Assembly (NCBI GenBank): GCA_937873495.1
Contig: CALMXZ010000007.1
Location: 174,501-238,500, forward strand
Source: an uncultured Trueperaceae bacterium
GTDB taxonomy: Bacteria; Deinococcota; Deinococci; Deinococcales; Trueperaceae
Direction: 5' to 3'
DNA length: 64,000 nucleotides
The position numbers and the translations under genes were made by a program. Shown here one piece after another: positions 47,129-57,043 of this stretch. Under the pieces are notes generated by a model. The model was given only the letters and a program-made list of their open reading frames with translations, had not been told where the DNA came from and made no database searches. Positions within the stretch are counted from its first letter, which is position 1. Each line of letters begins with the position of its first letter.

Positions 47129-48165
47129 GCGTAACCGGCCAGGAACGCCTTGAGCTGCTCGGCCGACGGGCGCAGCCGCGTGTCCGGCAGCATGCTGAGC
47201 GGGGTCTCGCCCAGCTCGCTGAGCTCGGCGAAGTTGGGGCGGCGGTCGTCGTAGTAGACGATGCCGGTGAGGAGCTCGCCCGCCGCGTTGGCGCGCTCGA
47301 GGCGGGCCATGCCGGCCAGGCGATCGGACTGGTCGAAGTCGGCCTCGATCTTGCGCAGCGTCATGCGCGAGCCGTCGTGCAGCTCCACGAGCTGCGTCGT
47401 GCCCGGGTCGTAGTCTTCGATGTAGATCTCGTCCTGCGCGGGGATGAACCCGACCTCCTGCAAAGACTGCTCGTGTTCGCGCCCGTAGGCGTAGCTGTGG
47501 TGCGAGTCCGGTTCGTCGTTGAACGCGACACAGGGGCTGATGATGTCGATGACCGCGGTGCCGCGGTAGGAGAGCCCCGCCTTGATGACCTCGCGGACCT
47601 GCTTGGCGTCGCCCGCGAACGTGCGCGCCACGAAGCCGGCGCCGGAGACGATGGCCTCCATGCAGATGTCGATGCCGGGGAACGGGTTGGTGCCCGCGTA
47701 CTTGAGCTTGGCGCCTTCGTCGGAGGTGGCGGAGAACTGCCCCTTCGTGAGGCCGTACACGCCGTTGTTCTCGACGATGTAGACCATGCGCACGTTGCGC
47801 CTGAGCATGTGCTTGAACTGGCCGAGGCCGATGGAGCCCGTGTCGCCGTCGCCGCTGATGCCGATGGCGCGCACGGTGTGGTTGGCCACGAGGGCGCCCG
47901 TGCCGAGCGACGGCATGCGGCCGTGCAGCGAGTTGAAACCGTGCGACTGGCCCAGGAAGTACGCGGGCGACTTGCTCGAGCAGCCGATGCCGGAGAGCTT
48001 GATGATCTCGTGCGGGCGCAGGTCGAGCTCGTAGGCGATCTGGATGAGCTGGCTGGCCACGGAGTTGTGCCCGCAACCCTTGCACAGCGTGGAGGGGCTG
48101 CCGACGTAGTCGTTCTTGCTGAACCCAGCGCGGTTGAGCTTGACTGCCGGTGTTGGCCGTTCCAT
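47125..48165 (-). CDS. korB: 2-oxoacid:ferredoxin oxidoreductase beta subunit
   Basis: KorB binds thiamine diphosphate and decarboxylates a 2-oxoacid, probably 2-oxoglutarate, passing electrons to ferredoxin. The 346-residue protein shows a CKGCGHN cluster-like motif, the TPP-binding ISGDGDTGSIGLGQ with VENNGVYGLTKGQ, and a longer C-terminal half. The ATG at 48165 has GGAG 7 nt upstream; a GTG at 48171 overlapping the korA stop is less likely because the ribosome site would be too close. It pairs with korA. Pyruvate specificity cannot be ruled out. Confidence 0.9.
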   Translation of the reverse strand: MERPTPAVKLNRAGFSKNDYVGSPSTLCKGCGHNSVASQLIQIAYELDLRPHEIIKLSGIGCSSKSPAYFLGQSHGFNSLHGRMPSLGTGALVANHTVRAIGISGDGDTGSIGLGQFKHMLRRNVRMVYIVENNGVYGLTKGQFSATSDEGAKLKYAGTNPFPGIDICMEAIVSGAGFVARTFAGDAKQVREVIKAGLSYRGTAVIDIISPCVAFNDEPDSHHSYAYGREHEQSLQEVGFIPAQDEIYIEDYDPGTTQLVELHDGSRMTLRKIEADFDQSDRLAGMARLERANAAGELLTGIVYYDDRRPNFAELSELGETPLSMLPDTRLRPSAEQLKAFLAGYA

Positions 48166-48167
48166 GG

Positions 48168-49994
48168 TCACTCTCCGAGGTGCGCCGCGAGGCGCTCCGC
48201 CACCCAAGCGGCGGTGAGAGGCATGCCGTCGAGGTACGCGATCGGCTTGAGCTTGGCGGCGTGTTCAGGCAGCTCGTCACGCAAGATGGCGGTCAGCTGC
48301 CCGTCGCGGTTCATCTCTATGACCACGAGGCGCTCGTGCCTGGCGACGAAGTCGCGCACCTCGGAGCCGATCGGGAGGGCCCTGATCCGCATGAAGTCGG
48401 TGACGACCCCGTTCGCCGCGAGCAGGTCCCGCGCCTCCTCGATGGCGTAGCGCGTCGTGCCGTAAGCGACGATGCCGAGCTTGGCCCCGGGCCGCTCGTC
48501 GATGACGGCAGCCGGGACCATGGTGCGGGCCGTGCCGAACTTGCGCATCAGCCGGTCCATGTTCTGCACCCAGTGGTCGGCCCGCTCGGAGTACTTCGCG
48601 TTCTCGTCGTGGCCGGTGCCGCGGCCGAACCAGGCGGCGCGCGGGTTCTCGTTGCCTGGCAGGGTGCGGTACGGGACGCCGTCGCCGTCGACGTCCTTGT
48701 AGCGACCGAAGTCCGGCAGCGCCGCCACCTCCTCGGCCGAGAGGACCTTGCCGCGGTTCAGGGGCGCGTCGGGGTAGCTGAACGGTTCGCCCATCCAGTT
48801 GTTCATGCCGAGGTCGAGGTCGGAGAGCACGAGGACGGGCGTCTGGAGTGCGTCCGCCAGGTCGTGAGCGCGGTAGCCGAACTCGAAGCACTCCTCGATG
48901 GACGATGGAAAGAGCACGACCTGCTTCGTGTCGCCGTGGCCGAGGTAGTAGGCGAAGGCGACGTCGCCCTGGCTCGTGCGCGTCGGCAAACCCGTGCTAG
49001 GGCCAACGCGCTGGATGTCCCACACGACGGCCGGCACCTCGGCGTAGTAGGCGAGCCCGAGGAACTCGGCCATCAGGGAGAGTCCGGGGCCGCTCGTGGC
49101 CGTCACGGCGCGCGCGCCGGCCCAGCCGGCGCCGACCACCATGCCGATGGCCGCCAGCTCGTCCTCGGCCTGGATCACCGTGTACGTCGGGCGGCCGTCA
49201 ACGTCGTGGCGCAGCTTGCCGAGGTAATCGCGCAGCGCGTCGACGAAGCTCGTCGAGGGGGTGATCGGGTACCAGCCGGACACGCTGGCGCCGCCGAAGA
49301 CGGCACCGAGCGCGCCGGCCTCGTTGCCCGTCATCATGATGAGTCCCTCGGTGGCGTTCATCGGCTCGACCTTGAACTGGTCGGTCTTGACGAGGTTGTC
49401 GACCGCCCACGCGTGGGCGAGGCGCACGACCTCGAGGTTGCTGTCGACCAGCTTCCTGCGGTTGCCGAAGTGGTGCTCGAGCGCCTCCTCGATGACGTCG
49501 AGCGGCACGCCGAGGAGGTGGGCGACCACCCCGACGTACGTCATGTTGGCGATGTACTCCTTGATCTTGCCCTTGACCTCCACGCCGGCGAGGAGTTCCT
49601 TGACCGGCACGGGGTAGTAGGTGAGGTCGGCCCGCTCCGGCTTGAGGCGCAGGTCGAGGTTGTGGACCACGACGCCGCCGCTCGGCAACGTGGCGACGTC
49701 CTCGTGCAGGGTGGCTGGGTTGAACGCCACGAGGAACTCGGAGGGCTTGCGGGCGATGTAGCCGTCCTTGTTGACGCGGATGTGGTACCAGGTCGGCAGG
49801 CCCTGGATGTTCGACGGGAAGATGTTCTTCCCGTGGACCGGGATGCCCATCTTGAAGAAGGACCGCAGTAGCGTGAGGTTGGCAGTCTGGCTGCCCGTCC
49901 CGTTGGCGGTTGCGACGACGATCGAGAAGTCGTTGACTCTCAGCCCCGCGCCGCGCTCGGAATGCGGGCGGTCGACAGGAACGGTTACACCCAT
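48168..49994 (-). CDS. korA: 2-oxoacid:ferredoxin oxidoreductase, fused gamma-alpha subunit
   Basis: The 608-residue protein fuses the gamma domain (residues about 15-190, starting NDFSIVVATANGTGSQTANLT) to the alpha domain (WYPITPSTSFVDAL, TATSGPGLSLMAEFLGLA, then DVAFAYYLGHGD). This arrangement is common in aerobic and thermophilic KorA. It would supply low-potential electrons from 2-oxoglutarate oxidation. ATG 49994 is preferred as GGAGGTG lies 9 nt upstream; GTG 50006 is too close to it. A perfect 9-bp hairpin sits immediately upstream of the ribosome site. Confidence 0.9.
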   Translation of the reverse strand: MGVTVPVDRPHSERGAGLRVNDFSIVVATANGTGSQTANLTLLRSFFKMGIPVHGKNIFPSNIQGLPTWYHIRVNKDGYIARKPSEFLVAFNPATLHEDVATLPSGGVVVHNLDLRLKPERADLTYYPVPVKELLAGVEVKGKIKEYIANMTYVGVVAHLLGVPLDVIEEALEHHFGNRRKLVDSNLEVVRLAHAWAVDNLVKTDQFKVEPMNATEGLIMMTGNEAGALGAVFGGASVSGWYPITPSTSFVDALRDYLGKLRHDVDGRPTYTVIQAEDELAAIGMVVGAGWAGARAVTATSGPGLSLMAEFLGLAYYAEVPAVVWDIQRVGPSTGLPTRTSQGDVAFAYYLGHGDTKQVVLFPSSIEECFEFGYRAHDLADALQTPVLVLSDLDLGMNNWMGEPFSYPDAPLNRGKVLSAEEVAALPDFGRYKDVDGDGVPYRTLPGNENPRAAWFGRGTGHDENAKYSERADHWVQNMDRLMRKFGTARTMVPAAVIDERPGAKLGIVAYGTTRYAIEEARDLLAANGVVTDFMRIRALPIGSEVRDFVARHERLVVIEMNRDGQLTAILRDELPEHAAKLKPIAYLDGMPLTAAWVAERLAAHLGE

Positions 49995-50011
49995 GCGCTC
50001 ACGCACCTCCA

Positions 50012-50031
50012 GGACGGGCCCAGGCCCGTCC
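50012..50031 (-). promoter_or_regulatory. Hairpin abutting the korA ribosome site
   Basis: GGACGGGCC and GGCCCGTCC, separated by 2 nt, form a perfect 9-bp palindrome one base upstream of the GGAGG. It could control korA translation or bind a dimeric regulator. Confidence 0.4.
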
Positions 50032-50058
50032 GCCTTAGCTCGGGTGCTTGAGGGCGAC

Positions 50059-50092
50059 CCGGTATTACCGGCAATAGTACCGCTACTGCCGG
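50059..50092. repeat. Two overlapping inverted repeats between prpB and korA
   Basis: CCGGTA-T-TACCGG (50059-50071) shares its right arm with a second repeat, CCGGCA/TGCCGG (50068-50092), which has a further TAG/CTA pairing inside. The two structures are mutually exclusive. They lie downstream of prpB and upstream of korA on the same strand, so either a terminator or a korA operator is possible. Confidence 0.4.
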
Positions 50093-50138
50093 GGCGCCAT
50101 GACAGGGCTGTCGAGGCCTGATAGCCAACGATTCAGGG

Positions 50139-51041
50139 CTAGGTGGGCAGCACCGTCCTCACGATGGCCGCGTCGAGGGCCTCGTACGCTTCCAGATCGA
50201 TCGTGGCGTACAGCTCGGCGCGCGTCTGCATGCGCGGCAGGAGCGCCTGCGCGCTGCCCTCCAGCTTCAGCGCGGCGTACAGCTCGGCCTGCGCCTTGTT
50301 GGCCATGCGCAAGGACGTCACCGGCCAGATGACGATCTTGTAGCCCAGCTCCTCGAACTCCGCCGCACTCAGCATGGGGGTGCGACCGAACTCCGTCATG
50401 TTGGCGAGGAGCGGCACACCGGGCAGCGCGGCGGCGAACTCCCTGAACATGGACGGCGTGGTCAGGGCCTCCGGGAAGATGACATCTGCACCCGCGGCGA
50501 CGTAGCGCTCCGCGCGCGCGATGGCCGCGCTCAGCCCCTCGCTCGCGACCGCGTCGGTACGGGCCACGATCACGAGGTCGGTGGCGGCCTTGCGCGCGGC
50601 GGCGACCTTCAGGACCATGTCGTCCGGGCTCACGAGGCGCTTGTCGTTGAGGTGCCCGCACTTCTTGGGGAGCTGCTGGTCCTCGATGTGCACGGCCGCG
50701 GCGCCCGCCGCCTCGAAGGCGCGGACCATCTGCATGACGTTGAGCGCCTCGCCGTAGCCCGTGTCGCCGTCGACGAGGACGGGCAGGCCGGCGCGCGCCA
50801 CCTGCCTGACGAAGAAGCAGACGTCATCGACGGTCATGATGCCGAGGTCGGGCAGGCCCATGGAGGCGCTCATGGCCGCGCCGGAGAGGTAGAGCGCCTC
50901 GAAGCCGGCGTCGCGCGCCTGCAAGGCCGCCATGCCGTTGTGCGTGCCCGGCATGGGGAGGATGCCGGGTCTGGCCAAGAGCGTCCTAAAGCGGGCGCCT
51001 GGGCGCCCATCGGGCAGGTCCGCGGCTACCAGGTACGGCAC
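50139..51041 (-). CDS. prpB: Methylisocitrate lyase family protein
   Basis: The 300-residue protein belongs to the isocitrate lyase/PEP mutase family and would cleave 2-methylisocitrate to pyruvate and succinate. DGDTGYG binds the metal, and the active-site Cys lies in QLPKKCGHLNDK, the lyase (not mutase) form. The GTG at 51041 is 5 nt after the prpC stop; the open frame upstream is a shadow over prpC. Operon position after prpC and prpD supports the assignment. Confidence 0.88.
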   Translation of the reverse strand: MPYLVAADLPDGRPGARFRTLLARPGILPMPGTHNGMAALQARDAGFEALYLSGAAMSASMGLPDLGIMTVDDVCFFVRQVARAGLPVLVDGDTGYGEALNVMQMVRAFEAAGAAAVHIEDQQLPKKCGHLNDKRLVSPDDMVLKVAAARKAATDLVIVARTDAVASEGLSAAIARAERYVAAGADVIFPEALTTPSMFREFAAALPGVPLLANMTEFGRTPMLSAAEFEELGYKIVIWPVTSLRMANKAQAELYAALKLEGSAQALLPRMQTRAELYATIDLEAYEALDAAIVRTVLPT

Positions 51042-51045
51042 GCGC

Positions 51046-52206
51046 CTACCGCTCGCCGACCGGCACGAAGCCGCGGTCTTCCGGGCCGACGTAGTTCGCC
51101 GACGGCCTGATGATTGTGCCACCCTCGCGCTGCTCGATGACGTGGGCCACCCAGCCGGCCGTGCGGGCGATGACGAAGAGCGGCGTGAACATGGCCGTCG
51201 GCACGTTCATGACCGAGTACGCGACGGCCGAGTACCAGTCGAGGTTCGGGAACATGCGTTTGGACTCGTGCATGACCGTCTCGATGCGCTCCGCTACCCG
51301 GTAGGTGCGCTCGTCGCCCGCCTCTTTGGCCAGCTCGAGCGCCACCGCCTTGATGATGTCGGAGCGGGGGTCGCTGACGCGGTAGACGGGGTGCCCGAAG
51401 CCGATCACGACCTCGCGCTTCTCCAGGCGCGCCTGTATGTCCGCCTGGGCCTCGTCCGGGGTCGCGTAGCGCCGCTGGATCTCGAACGCGACCTCGTTCG
51501 CCCCGCCGTGCTTCGGCCCGCGCAGGGCGCCGATGCCGCCGCACACGGCCGAGTAGACGTCGGAGCCGGTGCCGGCGATCATCCGGCACGTGAAGGTTGA
51601 GGCGTTGAACTCGTGCTCGGCGTAGAGGATGAGCGAGCGGTGCATGGCGCGCACCCAGCTGGCCTTCGGCTCCTTGCCGTGCAGGAGCCTGAGGAAGTGG
51701 CCGCCGACGCTGTCGTCGTCCGTCTCGACGTCGATCAGTTCGCCCTTGTGCGCCCAGTGGTACCAGTACATGAGCATGGAGCCGAGCGAGGCGACGAGGC
51801 GATCCGCGATGTCGCGCGCGCCCGCTTCCGGGTGCGCCTCGTTCTCAGGGAGGACCGCGCCGAGGGCCGAGACGCCGCTGCGCATGACGTCCATCGGGTG
51901 GGCCGCGGCGGGGATGGCCTCCAGCACCGTCTTGACGGCGGCGGGCAGGGCGCGCAGGGCGCGCAGTTTCTCCTTGTAGGCCCGCAGTTGGGCGGCGTCG
52001 GGCAGCGTGCCGTGGATGAGCAGGTGCGCCACCTCCTCGTACTCGCACGCGCCCGCCAGCTCCTTGACGTCGTAGCCGCGGTAGCGCAGCTCGTCGCCGC
52101 TGGCGCCGACGGTGGACAGGGCCGTGTTGCCCGCCACCACGCCCGATAGGGCCACGGACTTCTTGGCGCGCGGCTGCTGCGCCGCGCTCTCCGGTTCTGG
52201 TCGCAC
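51046..52206 (-). CDS. prpC: 2-methylcitrate synthase (citrate synthase family)
   Basis: The 386-residue protein has the citrate synthase catalytic set: the first His near [19 protein letters not shown] with the second, and [14 protein letters not shown] further on. Its place between prpD and prpB favours 2-methylcitrate synthase, condensing propionyl-CoA with oxaloacetate, though such enzymes often use acetyl-CoA too. A GTG at 52206 is chosen because GGAGG lies 8 nt upstream; the GTG at 52215 directly abuts it. Confidence 0.88.
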   Translation of the reverse strand: MRPEPESAAQQPRAKKSVALSGVVAGNTALSTVGASGDELRYRGYDVKELAGACEYEEVAHLLIHGTLPDAAQLRAYKEKLRALRALPAAVKTVLEAIPAAAHPMDVMRSGVSALGAVLPENEAHPEAGARDIADRLVASLGSMLMYWYHWAHKGELIDVETDDDSVGGHFLRLLHGKEPKASWVRAMHRSLILYAEHEFNASTFTCRMIAGTGSDVYSAVCGGIGALRGPKHGGANEVAFEIQRRYATPDEAQADIQARLEKREVVIGFGHPVYRVSDPRSDIIKAVALELAKEAGDERTYRVAERIETVMHESKRMFPNLDWYSAVAYSVMNVPTAMFTPLFVIARTAGWVAHVIEQREGGTIIRPSANYVGPEDRGFVPVGER

Positions 52207-52294
52207 TTCACTCACCTCCGCTCGGACGGGCGGCCGTCCAGGCCCCGCGTCCGAAGAGCACTACCACGGACCCTGCCGCGGTGGCGCGGTCCGT

Positions 52295-53797
52295 TCAGAA
52301 GATCCCCGCCGGCGCCTCGCCGCCGAGCTTCTCCGGCTCGACGACCACGTTGAGTTGCCTGACCTCGGCCGGCGTCAGCTCGGCGAGGCGCGCCGTCAGC
52401 TCGAGGAACCTGGCCTGCTCGGCCTCGGCCACGACGCCCTCCGCGAGCGTCCTGAACTTCTCGACGTACTGCGGGCGCTCGAACGGCCTGGCGCCGAGCG
52501 GGTGGGCGTCGGCGACGGCGATCTCGTCCTCGATGACCGTGCCGTCGGTCAGGGTGATGACGACGCGGCCGCCGAACGCCTTCTCGTTCGGGTCGGTGGA
52601 GTGGTAGCGCCTGGTCCACTCCTGGTCCTCGACCGTGCTTACCTTGCGCCACAGCCGCACCGTGTCGGGCCGCTGCGCGCGTTCGGGCGCGTAGCTGCGC
52701 TCGTGGTGCCAGGCGCGGTCCTGCAGGGCGACGGCGAAGATGTACATGATCGAGTGGTCGAGCGTCTCGCGGCTCGCTTCGGGGTCGAACTTCTGGGGGT
52801 CGTTCGAGCCCGTGCCGATCACGTAGTGGGTGTGGTGGCTCGTGTGGATGACGATCGACTCGACGGCGTCCGTGTCGGCGGTCCTGGCGCCCATGCGCCG
52901 CGCCAGGTCGATGAGCGCCTGGCTCTGGTACTCGGCGGAGTGCTCCTTCGTGTAGGAGTCGAGGATGGCGCGCTTCGCCTCGCCCGGCTCCGGCAACGGC
53001 ACGGTGTAGCGCGCCTGCGGCCCGGAGAGCAGCCACGCGATGAAGCCGTCCTCGCCCTCGTACGCGGGCGACGGCGCGCCCTCGCCGCGCATGGTGCGGT
53101 CGACGGCCTCGATGGCCATCTTGCCGGCGAAGGCGGGGGCGTAGGCCTTCCAGGACGAGATCTCGCCCTTGCGCGACTGGCGCGTGGTCGTGGTGACGTG
53201 CAGCGCCTGCTGGATGGCCTGGTAGGCGGTCTCGGTGCTCAGGCCGAGGAGGGCGGCGATGCCGCCGGCGGCCGACGGGCCGAGGTGGGCGATGTGGTCG
53301 ATCTTGTGCTCGTGCAGGCAGATGCCCTTGACGAGGTCGATCTGCAGCTCGTAACCGGCCGCTATCCCGCGCGCCAGGGCGGCCCCGCCGAGGCCCTTCG
53401 TCTGGGCGACGGCCAGGATGGGCGGGATGTTGTCGCCGGGGTGCGAGTAGTCGGCGGCGAGGAACGTGTCGTGGTAGTCGAGCTCGCGCACGGCGACACC
53501 GTTGGCCCAGGCGGCCCACTCCGGCGAGAACGTGCGCGCGTTGCCCACGCCGAAGACGGTGGCGCCCGGCGCGCGCGGGTGGGCAAGCGCCTGCGTGCGC
53601 GCCGTGATCACCGGGCGCCTGGCAAGGGAGGCGACGGCCACGGAGGCGTTGTCGATGATCCGGTTGCCGATCATCTCCAGGACGGCCGGCTCCAGGGGGA
53701 CGGGGTCGGTGGCCACCGCCGCGAGCTTCCCGGCGAGCTGCTCCTCGCGGGGCAGGTGCTCGGCGGACTTGTAAGTGCGAACCTGATGGGACTTCAT
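52295..53797 (-). CDS. prpD: 2-methylcitrate dehydratase
   Basis: This 500-residue MmgE/PrpD-family enzyme would dehydrate 2-methylcitrate to methylaconitate. Recognisable blocks are [26 protein letters not shown] near residue 115 and [20 protein letters not shown] near 165, followed by [19 protein letters not shown]. coli PrpD is 483 residues. It is the first prp gene; a separate aconitase must complete the cycle. A TATCGT box lies 10 nt and a GAG 4 nt before the ATG. No PrpR-type activator gene is nearby. Confidence 0.9.
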   Translation of the reverse strand: MKSHQVRTYKSAEHLPREEQLAGKLAAVATDPVPLEPAVLEMIGNRIIDNASVAVASLARRPVITARTQALAHPRAPGATVFGVGNARTFSPEWAAWANGVAVRELDYHDTFLAADYSHPGDNIPPILAVAQTKGLGGAALARGIAAGYELQIDLVKGICLHEHKIDHIAHLGPSAAGGIAALLGLSTETAYQAIQQALHVTTTTRQSRKGEISSWKAYAPAFAGKMAIEAVDRTMRGEGAPSPAYEGEDGFIAWLLSGPQARYTVPLPEPGEAKRAILDSYTKEHSAEYQSQALIDLARRMGARTADTDAVESIVIHTSHHTHYVIGTGSNDPQKFDPEASRETLDHSIMYIFAVALQDRAWHHERSYAPERAQRPDTVRLWRKVSTVEDQEWTRRYHSTDPNEKAFGGRVVITLTDGTVIEDEIAVADAHPLGARPFERPQYVEKFRTLAEGVVAEAEQARFLELTARLAELTPAEVRQLNVVVEPEKLGGEAPAGIF

Positions 53798-53940
53798 CGT
53801 CTCACGGACGATAGCATCCGCCCGGACGGGCATACTGCCCCGCGCACGGCGGCGCGGAAGACCGGGTGACCGGGCCCCACCCCGCGTACACGTGGAACTC
53901 CTCGCACCGCCTCATGAACGCATCCGGGAGAATGGCTGCC

Positions 53941-54429
53941 ATGAACCTCACCTCCTACCGTCGGGCGTTCGCCCCCCTGGCGCTCCTCGTCATCCTCGCC
54001 CTCTTCGGCAACGCCAACGCCCAGAACTGGTTCGGCGTCAGGAGCGGCTACCCGCTCGGCGTCACGCTCCACTACGGCATCGCCAACGCCCTCTCGAACG
54101 GCTTCGACCTGCGCGTCAGCGGCCGCGTGACGGCCAGCGGCGGCAGCGCCCACTTCGGCATCGGCGTCGACGCGATGACGACCGTGGCGGCCGAGGGCCC
54201 CTTCACCGTCTACCTCGGGGCCGGCCCGGCCATAGAGTTCGGCAACGGCGGCGCCTGGCTCGACATCCATGCGTTGGCCGGCGGCGAGTTCCGCTTCGTC
54301 GACTTCGGCCTCGCGCCGCTCGGGCTCTTCCTCGAGGCCACGCTGGGCGGCTCCTTCGGCCTCGGCAACGGCTCGCCGGCGCGCATCCCGACGTTCGGCG
54401 CCGCCCTGGGCGTCAACTACCACTTCTGA
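53941..54429 (+). CDS. Secreted beta-barrel-like outer-envelope protein
   Basis: I cannot assign a function. The 162-residue protein has a clear signal peptide ending LALFGNANA-QN, and the mature part alternates hydrophobic residues in short Gly-rich strands (VTLHYGIANALSNGFDLRVSG, FTVYLGAGPAIEFGNGG, LGLFLEATLGGSFGLG), ending NYHF. A C-terminal Phe and this strand pattern suggest a small 8-stranded outer-membrane barrel. A GGGAG lies 10 nt before the ATG. Its stop shares a base with the next start. Confidence 0.75.
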   Translation: MNLTSYRRAFAPLALLVILALFGNANAQNWFGVRSGYPLGVTLHYGIANALSNGFDLRVSGRVTASGGSAHFGIGVDAMTTVAAEGPFTVYLGAGPAIEFGNGGAWLDIHALAGGEFRFVDFGLAPLGLFLEATLGGSFGLGNGSPARIPTFGAALGVNYHF

Positions 54430-55481
54430 TGGCCGAGCACCGCTTCGGCGTTGCCGTCATAGGTGCCGGCAACATCGCGGCGGCGCACATCGCCGCCGTG
54501 ACCGGCCTGCCGCAGGGGCGGCTCGTCGGCGTGGCGGGCCGCACGCCGGAGAAGCCCCGCGCGCTGGCCGAGAAGCACGGCGTGAGGGCGTACGCCTCGG
54601 TGGCTGAGGCCGTAGCCGACCCAGAGGTAGAGGTCGTGGCGGTCTGCACGCCGTCCGGCGCCCACCTGGAGCCGGCCATGGCCGCGGTGGCGGCCGGCAA
54701 GCACGTCATCGTCGAGAAGCCGCTCGAGATCACGACCGAGCGCGCCCGGCGGCTCATCCGGGCCGCCGAGGACGCCGGCGTTGCGCTCGCCACCGTGTTC
54801 ATGAGCCGCTTCGCCGACGCGAACGCGTACGTCAAGCAGGCGATCGACGCCGGTCGGCTCGGCACGCTGCTGCAGGGCAACGCGTACGTGCCGTGGTACC
54901 GCACGCAGGCGTACTACGACAGCGGCGCTTGGCGCGGCACCAAGGCACTCGACGGCGGCGGCGCGCTGATGAACCAGGCCATCCACCAGGTCGACCTCCT
55001 CCTCTGGCTGATGGGCCCGGTGAGCGAGGTCTCCGCCTACGCCGCCACGCTGGCGCACGAGCGCATCGAGGTCGAGGACACGCTCGTGGCGAGCCTGCGC
55101 TTCGAGAACGGCGCCCTCGGGCAGATCAGCGCGGCCACGTCGCTGTGGCCGGGCCGGCCGAAGGCGCTGGAGGTGTACGGCTCCGAAGGCCTGGCCGTGG
55201 TGCACGACGATGTGCTCGTCGACTGGCGCACGCGCGCGGGCGGCGACGCGGAGCGCGAGCGCGTCCTGGCGGCGCACGGCGGGCAGGCGACGGGCGGCTC
55301 CAGCGACCCCATGGCCATCTCGTTCGAGAACCACCGCCGCCAGTACGCCGACCTCTTCGCCGCGTTGGCCGCGGGCCGCAGGCCCGCCATCGATGGGCAT
55401 GAGGGCTTCAGGTCCGTCGAGTTGATCGAGGCCGTGTACCGCTCCGCCGCCGGCGGCCGGCCCGTGGCGGTGGGCGGCTAG
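54429..55481 (+). CDS. Gfo/Idh/MocA-family oxidoreductase
   Basis: The 350-residue NAD(P)-dependent oxidoreductase starts its Rossmann domain with VAVIGAGNIAAAHIAAV and carries the family EKP motif in GKHVIVEKPLEIT (around residue 100) and the catalytic-region MNQAIHQVDLLLWLMG. These enzymes oxidise or reduce sugars, inositol or related hydroxyl compounds. The ATG overlaps the stop of the barrel-like gene (TGATG), an odd pairing of a secreted protein with a cytoplasmic dehydrogenase. Substrate is unknown. Confidence 0.88.
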   Translation: MAEHRFGVAVIGAGNIAAAHIAAVTGLPQGRLVGVAGRTPEKPRALAEKHGVRAYASVAEAVADPEVEVVAVCTPSGAHLEPAMAAVAAGKHVIVEKPLEITTERARRLIRAAEDAGVALATVFMSRFADANAYVKQAIDAGRLGTLLQGNAYVPWYRTQAYYDSGAWRGTKALDGGGALMNQAIHQVDLLLWLMGPVSEVSAYAATLAHERIEVEDTLVASLRFENGALGQISAATSLWPGRPKALEVYGSEGLAVVHDDVLVDWRTRAGGDAERERVLAAHGGQATGGSSDPMAISFENHRRQYADLFAALAAGRRPAIDGHEGFRSVELIEAVYRSAAGGRPVAVGG

Positions 55482-55512
55482 CGCCCCGGACCCGCTCGGG
55501 CGCCCGGGGCGC
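55481..55512. terminator. GC-rich hairpin between convergent genes
   Basis: GCGCCCCGG and CCGGGGCGC, a perfect 9-bp inverted repeat with a 14-nt loop, begin at the last base of the oxidoreductase stop. The remaining spacer contains a 12-nt direct repeat CCGACACCGCCG at 55539 and 55560. No U-tract is present. Confidence 0.4.
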
Positions 55513-55574
55513 GCCCTCCTGGGGGCGCACCCTCCCGGCCGACACCGCCGCGCGCCCAACCGACACCGCCGTGC

Positions 55575-57020
55575 TCAGCCCGGGTCGGTGCGGATCCCGA
55601 CGGAGACGTACTTGATCTCCAGATACTCCTCGATGCCCCACGGGCCGCCCTCCCGGCCGATGCCGGACTGTTTCACGCCGCCGAAGGGTGCCTGGGGGGT
55701 GGAGGGCACGCCGTCGTTGATCCCGACGATCCCGTAGTCGAGCGCCTCGGCCATGCGGTGGGCGCGCGACAGGTCGTTGGTGAAGACGTACGCGGCCAGG
55801 CCGTAAGGGGTGTCGTTCGCCAAGCGCACGATCTCGGCCTCGTCGTCGAACACGCTCACGGGCGCGACCGGACCGAACGTCTCCTCGTTCATCAGGAGCA
55901 TGGCGGACGTGACCCCCGTGACGACGGTCGGCCGGAAGTACAGTCCCCCGAGCGCGGCGCCGCCGGTCACCACCAATGCGCCCTTCGCGACGGCGTCCTG
56001 CATGTGCTCCTGCACCTTGGCCAGGCCCTGGCCGTCGACGAGGGGCCCTATGTCGGTGGCGTCCAGGCCGGGGTCGCCGACGACGAGCTTGTCGCTCGCG
56101 GCGGCGAAAGCCGTGACGAACGCGTCGTGGACGCCGCGCTGCACGTAGATGCGGTTCGTGCAGACGCACGTCTGCCCGGAGTTGCGGTACTTGCAGGCGA
56201 TCGCTTCCCTGACGGCCACGTCGAGATCGGCGTCGTCGAAGACGATCAGGGGCGCGTGCCCGCCGAGCTCGAGGGAGATGCGCTTCACGGTATCGGCCGA
56301 CTTGCGGTAGAGGATCTTGCCGACGGCGGTCGAACCCGTGAACGTCACCTTCCTGATCCGCGGGTCGGCGATCAGGACGTCGGCCAGTGGCACGGGGTCG
56401 CTCGCAGGCAGCACTTGCAGCGTGCCGGCCGGGCCGCCGGCGTCGAGCCACAGCTTGGCCGTGGCCAGCGCCGAGAGGGGGCTCTGCTCCGCCGGCTTGA
56501 GGATGAAGGTGCAGCCCGCCGCGAGGGCGGGGGCCGCCTTGCGGGTCACCATCGCCACCGGGAAGTTCCACGGGGTGACGCCGAACACGGGTCCGACCGG
56601 CTGCCGCAAGGCGTAGAGGCGCTTGCTGCCGACGTGGCTGGGGAACGCCTCGCCGTGAACGCGCTTGGCCTCCTCCGCGTACCACTTCACGAACCCGGCG
56701 GCGTAGCTGACCTCGCCGCGCGACTCCCGGATCGGCTTGCCCATCTCCGCGCTCATCAGTTCCGCGAGGGCGGCCTGATGCTCGAGGATGAGGTCGGCCC
56801 AGCGCTCCAACAGCGCCGAGCGCGCGAACGCGGTGGTGGCGCGCCAGTCGGCGAACGCCCGCTCGGAGACGACCACCGCCTCTGCCGCCTCGGCGGCGCC
56901 GCAGTCCGCCGCCCTGGCGATCACCGCTCCGCCGGCCGGGCTCCTGACGTCGAACGTCCGGTCGGTAGCGACCCACTCATGGCCGAGGTAACGCCCCTCG
57001 ACTTCGAAGACTTGCTTCAC
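55575..57020 (-). CDS. Succinate-semialdehyde dehydrogenase-like aldehyde dehydrogenase
   Basis: The 481-residue NAD(P)-dependent aldehyde dehydrogenase has the general-base Glu251 in LELGGHAP and nucleophile Cys285 in NSGQTCVCTNR, the latter in the GabD form with two flanking cysteines. Length equals E. coli GabD. VTPWNFP and FTGST are cofactor blocks. The start at GTG 57020 is chosen because AGGAGG lies 8 nt upstream; ATGs at 57026 and 57038 are too close to or ahead of it. It is the last gene of the 2-oxoacid dehydrogenase operon. Confidence 0.88.
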   Translation of the reverse strand: MKQVFEVEGRYLGHEWVATDRTFDVRSPAGGAVIARAADCGAAEAAEAVVVSERAFADWRATTAFARSALLERWADLILEHQAALAELMSAEMGKPIRESRGEVSYAAGFVKWYAEEAKRVHGEAFPSHVGSKRLYALRQPVGPVFGVTPWNFPVAMVTRKAAPALAAGCTFILKPAEQSPLSALATAKLWLDAGGPAGTLQVLPASDPVPLADVLIADPRIRKVTFTGSTAVGKILYRKSADTVKRISLELGGHAPLIVFDDADLDVAVREAIACKYRNSGQTCVCTNRIYVQRGVHDAFVTAFAAASDKLVVGDPGLDATDIGPLVDGQGLAKVQEHMQDAVAKGALVVTGGAALGGLYFRPTVVTGVTSAMLLMNEETFGPVAPVSVFDDEAEIVRLANDTPYGLAAYVFTNDLSRAHRMAEALDYGIVGINDGVPSTPQAPFGGVKQSGIGREGGPWGIEEYLEIKYVSVGIRTDPG

Positions 57021-57043
57021 CTGCATAACCTCCTGCATAAGAC

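Noticed and set aside
47129-48280. N-terminal extension of the glycosyltransferase frame over korB
   Set aside because: The extension is an alternate-phase shadow of korB; the GT4 fold begins only after the korB stop.
55539-55571. Two direct repeats CCGACACCGCCG as a CRISPR or attachment site
   Set aside because: Only two short copies with a 9-nt spacer, no cas gene and no integrase; probably chance in GC-rich spacer.
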